A DNA stretch of 64,000 nt from JBNFVY01 sp049943335 (lineage in GTDB: Bacteria; Pseudomonadota; Alphaproteobacteria; Rhodobacterales; Rhodobacteraceae): assembly GCF_049943335.1 (NCBI RefSeq), contig NZ_JBNFVY010000001.1, forward strand, positions 248,001 through 312,000, written 5' to 3'. The notes under the pieces were generated by a model that had not been told where the DNA came from, did no database searches, and saw nothing but the letters and a program-made list of their open reading frames with translations. The first letter of the stretch is position 1. Each line of letters begins with the position of its first letter. This document shows positions 60,064 to 64,000 of the stretch, in pieces. Made by a program: the position numbers and the translations under genes.

Positions 60064-62669
60064 GCGGGTTCTCCTTCAAGAACAGGGGCCGCACGACGCG
60101 TTTGCAAGAACGCGATCAGGCCCAGAAGCAGCAAGGCTGGGATAAAGATGAGCTCTTTTGGCGGTTGGTTGGCTGCAACCTGGACGCGCGCGATCTGCAC
60201 CGGCTCATCCCCATAAAAGTCGAACGAATCCAAAGCGGCCGACATGTCGGTTCCAAACATCGGTTCATCCAATCGCTGCGTCCCGTTTTCGGGCAGCAGG
60301 ATCAATCCCAGTGCGTCAAGACGCGCATCGGCGCCATCAACATCAGGCACAGTAACGGGGACCGTCACCTCTTTGACTTCCAACGTGTCGAAGTCTGGCC
60401 CTGAAATTACTGTGCGGAACTGGCTGCCAGGTTCGGCAGTGCCCAGGGCCTCAGAGAACGCCGCCGGGTCGATCCGTTCGAATGGCGGCTGGATCTGGTT
60501 CATGAAAAAGCCCGGCCGGAATAGCGCAAATGCGATCAGCAGCATCGCCACGGTTTCCCAGATCCGGTTGCGCGTCAGGAACCAGCCCATGGTGGCGGCC
60601 GTAAAGACCAAAATGCCGATCGTTGCCACGACGAACACCACGATCCCCTGCATCCAGGTAACATCGATCAGTAGAAGATCGGTGTTGAAGATAAAGACAA
60701 ACGGCAACGCCACCGTGCGCAAGCTGTAGAAGAACGCTGTGAACCCGGTGCGGATCGCATCGCCACCTGACACGGCTGCCGCCGCGAAACTGGCTAGCCC
60801 GACAGGCGGTGTCACATCGGCCATAATCCCGAAGTAAAAGACAAACAAATGGACGGCGATCAACGGAACGATCAGACCCGACTGCGCCCCGAGTTCAACA
60901 ACCACTGCCACCATGAGCGAGGACACCACGATGTAGTTCGCGGTCGTGGGCAAACCCATACCCAAAATAAGCGAAAGGATCGCCACGAAGATCAACATCA
61001 GGATCAGGTTCCCGCCGGACAGGAATTCGACGAAATCGGCCATCACCTGCCCAATACCGGTCAGTGATACGGTTCCGACAATGATGCCCGCGGTTGCCGT
61101 GGCCAAGCCGATCCCGATCATGTTCCGCGCACCGTCGATCATGCCCGAAACCAAATCCAGCAAACCGTCCCTCAGTTGGATCACCGCATCGCTTTCGCCG
61201 CGAAAGAACGCCTTGAGCGCTTTTTGCGTCAGAAGGATGAAGAACAAAAGGAAAGTCGCCCAGAACGCCGACAAGCCTGGCGATTTACGTTCGATCATCA
61301 GGAAATAGACCAGCACGATGATCGGAAGCAGGTAATAAAGCCCGGACTTGTAGATCTTGGCGACATCTGGCAGCTCGACGACTTCCGCGTTGGGGTCATC
61401 AGGTTCAAGGTCTGGGATTTGCGCAGCCAGATAAACCAGCCCGATGTAGATCACACCCAGCAAGATTGAAAGCACCAGCCCAGATCCATCGGGGAATAGG
61501 GATACGATCCACCCAACAGGGTATTGCGTGGCGTAGCACAGCAGCGCGAAACCTGCGAAAAAGCCGAACATGCCCAGCACGGTGTTGAACAGGTTGACCA
61601 CCTTGTTGCCGATGGTCGGCATGTTGTTCTTCACCGCTTCCAAGTGGACGATATAGACCAGCGCGATGTAGCTGATGATCGCGGGCAGGAAGGCGTGGGT
61701 GATCACCTCGACATAAGAAATGCCGACGTATTCGACCATCAGAAACGCCGCAGCGCCCATCACGGGGGGCATGATCTGGCCATTCACCGAGGACGCAACT
61801 TCGACAGACCCGGCCTTTTCCGCCGAAAATCCGACGCGCTTCATGAGAGGGATTGTGAAGGTGCCGGTGGTCACCACATTGGCAATGGACGACCCCGAAA
61901 TCAGGCCAGTCGCTGCCGATCCGACCACGGCCGCCTTGGCCGGTCCGCCACGTAGGTGCCCCAGAGCGCCGAAGGCCATCTTGATGAAATAGTTGCCGGC
62001 CCCCGCCTTGTCCAAAAGGGCCCCGAACAGCACAAACAGGAAAACGAACTTGGTCGAAACCCCCAGAGCGATCCCGAACACCCCTTCTGACGTGATCCAC
62101 ATATGGCTCATGGCTTTGCGCAGGCTGGCCCCGGCCCAGCGGATTTGGTCAGGCACGGCTTCAGAGGCCCCGAAAAAGACATAGGCCAAAAAGACGACCG
62201 CAAGGATGACCATCACAGGGCCAAGAACACGGTAGGATGCAATGAACAGTAATATGAGCCCCGCCAGCGCAAAATAGGCGTCCGACGTGTCAGCCAATCC
62301 GCCATTCCCGACGATTTTTTCGTAGAAGAAGTACCCGTACAGCGCCAGAAAAGCGCCCAATATACCCAGCACCCAATCGTACCACGGGACACGGTCACGC
62401 GGGCTGGACTTGAACAATGGATAGGCCATGGCGGCCAGGAATATCGCAAAGGCCAGGTGGATCTGCCGCGAGTTGTTGATCAGATCGCCAGGTAGCACGT
62501 AGGGCGCCACGGGCGAGGCCAGAAGAACCTGGAAAATCGACCAGATCAGAGCAACAGCAGCGATGAAGACACCTACGGCCCCTGTCGGACTGCGCGCGCC
62601 GCTATCACTGGCTGCGACGAGTTCCTGAAGTTCTTCTTCGCTAAGCGCGCGATCGTTTTGTCCTGACAT
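60060..62669 (-). CDS. TAXI-type TRAP transporter, fused 4TM/12TM permease
   Basis: An 869-residue membrane protein in which the DctQ-like four-helix and DctM-like twelve-helix parts are joined, as in all TAXI-TRAP systems. GSAATGLISGSSIANVVTTG near residue 255 and ASSVNGQIMPPVMGAAAFLM near 290 are conserved blocks. An extra hydrophilic C-terminal domain of about 130 residues follows, ending in one helix. GGGGGACAG lies before the ATG. Substrate unknown; known TAXI systems carry glutamate, 2-oxoglutarate or other dicarboxylates. Confidence 0.93.
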   Translation of the reverse strand: MSGQNDRALSEEELQELVAASDSGARSPTGAVGVFIAAVALIWSIFQVLLASPVAPYVLPGDLINNSRQIHLAFAIFLAAMAYPLFKSSPRDRVPWYDWVLGILGAFLALYGYFFYEKIVGNGGLADTSDAYFALAGLILLFIASYRVLGPVMVILAVVFLAYVFFGASEAVPDQIRWAGASLRKAMSHMWITSEGVFGIALGVSTKFVFLFVLFGALLDKAGAGNYFIKMAFGALGHLRGGPAKAAVVGSAATGLISGSSIANVVTTGTFTIPLMKRVGFSAEKAGSVEVASSVNGQIMPPVMGAAAFLMVEYVGISYVEVITHAFLPAIISYIALVYIVHLEAVKNNMPTIGNKVVNLFNTVLGMFGFFAGFALLCYATQYPVGWIVSLFPDGSGLVLSILLGVIYIGLVYLAAQIPDLEPDDPNAEVVELPDVAKIYKSGLYYLLPIIVLVYFLMIERKSPGLSAFWATFLLFFILLTQKALKAFFRGESDAVIQLRDGLLDLVSGMIDGARNMIGIGLATATAGIIVGTVSLTGIGQVMADFVEFLSGGNLILMLIFVAILSLILGMGLPTTANYIVVSSLMVAVVVELGAQSGLIVPLIAVHLFVFYFGIMADVTPPVGLASFAAAAVSGGDAIRTGFTAFFYSLRTVALPFVFIFNTDLLLIDVTWMQGIVVFVVATIGILVFTAATMGWFLTRNRIWETVAMLLIAFALFRPGFFMNQIQPPFERIDPAAFSEALGTAEPGSQFRTVISGPDFDTLEVKEVTVPVTVPDVDGADARLDALGLILLPENGTQRLDEPMFGTDMSAALDSFDFYGDEPVQIARVQVAANQPPKELIFIPALLLLGLIAFLQTRRAAPVLEGEPA

Positions 62670-62742
62670 CTGTCCCCCTGACGCCGCTGCACGGCGCGAG
62701 TCTGGTTACTGGGTGTTTCGCCATATTTGGCTGAAACGACAC

Positions 62743-62769
62743 TGCCGGGGGCACAGGACGCCCCCGGCA
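62743..62769 (-). terminator. Hairpin between TAXI binding protein and permease genes
   Basis: TGCCGGGGGC (62743-62752) and GCCCCCGGCA (62760-62769) form a perfect 10-base stem with a 7-base loop in the 122-base spacer, 23 bases after the binding-protein stop on the minus strand. No T-run follows; an attenuating or mRNA-protecting role fits. Confidence 0.7.
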
Positions 62770-62791
62770 TCTTTACTTCATACCAGCTGAA

Positions 62792-63760
62792 TTATTCGAT
62801 CCAGCCTTTTTCGCGATAATACTTCGCGGCACCAGGATGCAGCGGGGCGGACAGACCCGCAGTTGCCATTTCTTCGGGCACCAGATTGGCGAAAGCCGGG
62901 TGCAGGCCTTTGAAATCATCGAAATTCTCAAAAACCGAGCTGACCAGAATATAGACCACGTCTTCCGACACATCCGCCGAGGTTACAAAGGTTGCGCCAA
63001 CACCGAAGGTCATCGTGTCTTCGTCATTTCCGCGATACATCCCGCCTGGGATCGTGGCCGTCCGATAGAACGGGTTTTCGGCAACCAAGCCGTCAACCAC
63101 GTCACCCGCCACGTCGACCAGAACGGAATCGCACGCAGTCGTCGCCTCTTGGATGGATCCGGACGGGTGGCCGACCGTATAGACCATGGCGTCGATCTGG
63201 TTGTCACACAGGGCGGCGGACTGTTCGGCGGCCTTAAGTTCGGTCGCCAGGGCGAAATCGTCTGTTGTCCACCCAAGCGCCTCTATCAGCACTTCCATCG
63301 TGCCGCGCTGACCGGATCCCGGGTTGCCGATGTTCACACGCTTGCCCTTGAGGTCTTCGATGCTTTCGATTCCGGCATCGGCGCGGGCCACGACCGTAAA
63401 TGGTTCGGGATGCACCGAAAAGACAGCGCGAAGACCTTCGAAGGGGCCTGACTCTTCAAATCGCGACGTCCCGTTGTAAGCATGGTATTGCCAATCTGAC
63501 TGGGCAACACCGAATTCCAGCTCGCCTTCGCGGATCGTGTTGATGTTGTAGACCGATCCGCCGGTGGATTCGACTGAACAACGCAAGCCGTGGTCGCGGC
63601 GTCCTTTGTTGACCAAACGACAGATTGCGCCGCCCGTGGGATAATAAACACCCGTCACGCCACCTGTGCCGATCGTGATGAATTCCTCAGCCATTGCGGC
63701 CGGGGCCAACAAGGCCGCAGATACGGCGCATGCAGCGGTCATTTTCAGCTTATTGAACAT
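62792..63760 (-). CDS. TAXI family TRAP transporter substrate-binding protein
   Basis: A 322-residue periplasmic protein with signal peptide ending near AAMAEEF. TAXI hallmarks are FITIGTGGVTGVYYPTGGAI directly after the signal peptide, CSVESTGGSVYNI, GVAQSDWQYHAY and GKRVNIGNPGSGQRGTMEVL. ATG 63760 has GGGAGA upstream; the longer frame to 63832 has no ribosome site. It feeds the fused permease downstream. Ligand unknown. Confidence 0.92.
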   Translation of the reverse strand: MFNKLKMTAACAVSAALLAPAAMAEEFITIGTGGVTGVYYPTGGAICRLVNKGRRDHGLRCSVESTGGSVYNINTIREGELEFGVAQSDWQYHAYNGTSRFEESGPFEGLRAVFSVHPEPFTVVARADAGIESIEDLKGKRVNIGNPGSGQRGTMEVLIEALGWTTDDFALATELKAAEQSAALCDNQIDAMVYTVGHPSGSIQEATTACDSVLVDVAGDVVDGLVAENPFYRTATIPGGMYRGNDEDTMTFGVGATFVTSADVSEDVVYILVSSVFENFDDFKGLHPAFANLVPEEMATAGLSAPLHPGAAKYYREKGWIE

Positions 63761-63794
63761 GAGTTTCTCCCTTGAGTTTGATGTTCGTGGTGAA

Positions 63795-64000
63795 TCATCG
63801 GTCCCTGCCTTGGGCCAGAACCTGAATTGCACGCTCCACCTCGGCGATCCCCTCGTGTGCCGCCGGGCCGGACTGGCTGACTAGAACCCCAATGAGGGAT
63901 TTTGCAAGGGACATCGTCACGACGTGAGAGGATAAGAAATGCGGACTGTCGGACGCTGCTTTGACCCGGGCGCCCGCGTATTTGTGCGCCGCGAACCCCG
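63795..64000 (-). CDS. Probable RpiR-type regulator with SIS domain (C-terminal fragment at window edge)
   Basis: An open frame on the minus strand enters from the right edge and stops at 63795-63797. The visible 67 residues include HKYAGARVKAASDSPHFLSS, then MSLAKSLIGVLVSQSG and IAEVERAIQVLAQ. A strand, a Ser-Pro-Phe turn, a hydrophobic helix and an amphipathic end helix in this order resemble the C-terminus of SIS-domain MurR/RpiR regulators. It would be divided from the TAXI binding protein by only 34 bases in the same orientation. Identification rests on a short fragment. Confidence 0.5.
   Translation of the reverse strand, partial: GFAAHKYAGARVKAASDSPHFLSSHVVTMSLAKSLIGVLVSQSGPAAHEGIAEVERAIQVLAQGRDR

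Noticed and set aside
63938..64000. Plus-strand start MRTVGRCFDPGAR with GAGAGG upstream
   Set aside because: The minus-strand frame over the same bases fits an SIS-domain regulator C-terminus and runs on to a stop at 63795; both cannot be coding, and the minus reading is better supported.

Overview
The window reads as chromosome of a marine alphaproteobacterium, most likely Rhodobacterales (roseobacter group). The evidence is the gene content: three TRAP transporters, an ectoine synthesis locus beside an ectoine catabolism locus, FNR/FixK-type and NnrR-type boxes, periplasmic nitrate reductase and NO reductase operons, and GC-rich coding sequence with many ATGA/GTGA stop-start overlaps. I saw no rRNA, tRNA or CRISPR array. 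The species is not determined.

Layout. 1-4381 (minus): BMP-type nucleoside-like ABC importer (binding protein, ATPase, two permeases, the last cut by the left edge). 4414-11148: an oxygen-limitation block. It holds a truncated conserved protein, a cation/proton antiporter, a DksA/TraR zinc-finger protein, a site-2 protease with CBS domains, a FixL-like hybrid kinase, an OmpR-type regulator and a FixK-type Crp/Fnr regulator. Three FNR/FixK boxes lie in its two divergent intergenic regions. 11149-11846: decayed spacer with an IS5-like transposase remnant and a 29-bp tandem duplication. 11847-21526: LysR regulator, TRAP importer and a CoA-ester pathway (MmgE/PrpD, two MaoC hydratases, acyl-CoA dehydrogenase, CaiB-type CoA transferase, malyl-CoA-lyase-like enzyme), probably for a C5 branched dicarboxylate.

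21719-36999: partial denitrification region. A truncated pseudoazurin gene is divergent from nnrR across an NnrR-like box. norCBQD follows with two small membrane-protein genes, nnrS and nnrU. On the other strand lies napFDAGHBC plus a small membrane protein, then a DUF2478 gene on the plus strand. No nitrite or N2O reductase is in the window. 37518-41293: methionine synthase encoded as two overlapping genes.

41512-45935: ectR, then ectABC-ask for ectoine synthesis. 45990-59565: ectoine catabolism (atf, ssd, asnC on minus; enuR, uehABC, usp, eutABCDE on plus). A long bidirectional hairpin separates synthesis from breakdown. 59632-63760 (minus): TAXI-type TRAP system with a universal stress protein. 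63795-64000: C-terminal part of a probable RpiR/SIS regulator cut by the right edge.

The genes suggest a coastal or sediment organism that respires nitrate under low oxygen, buffers salinity with ectoine and also eats ectoine and organic acids. All functional statements are read from sequence motifs and gene order; no database search was run.
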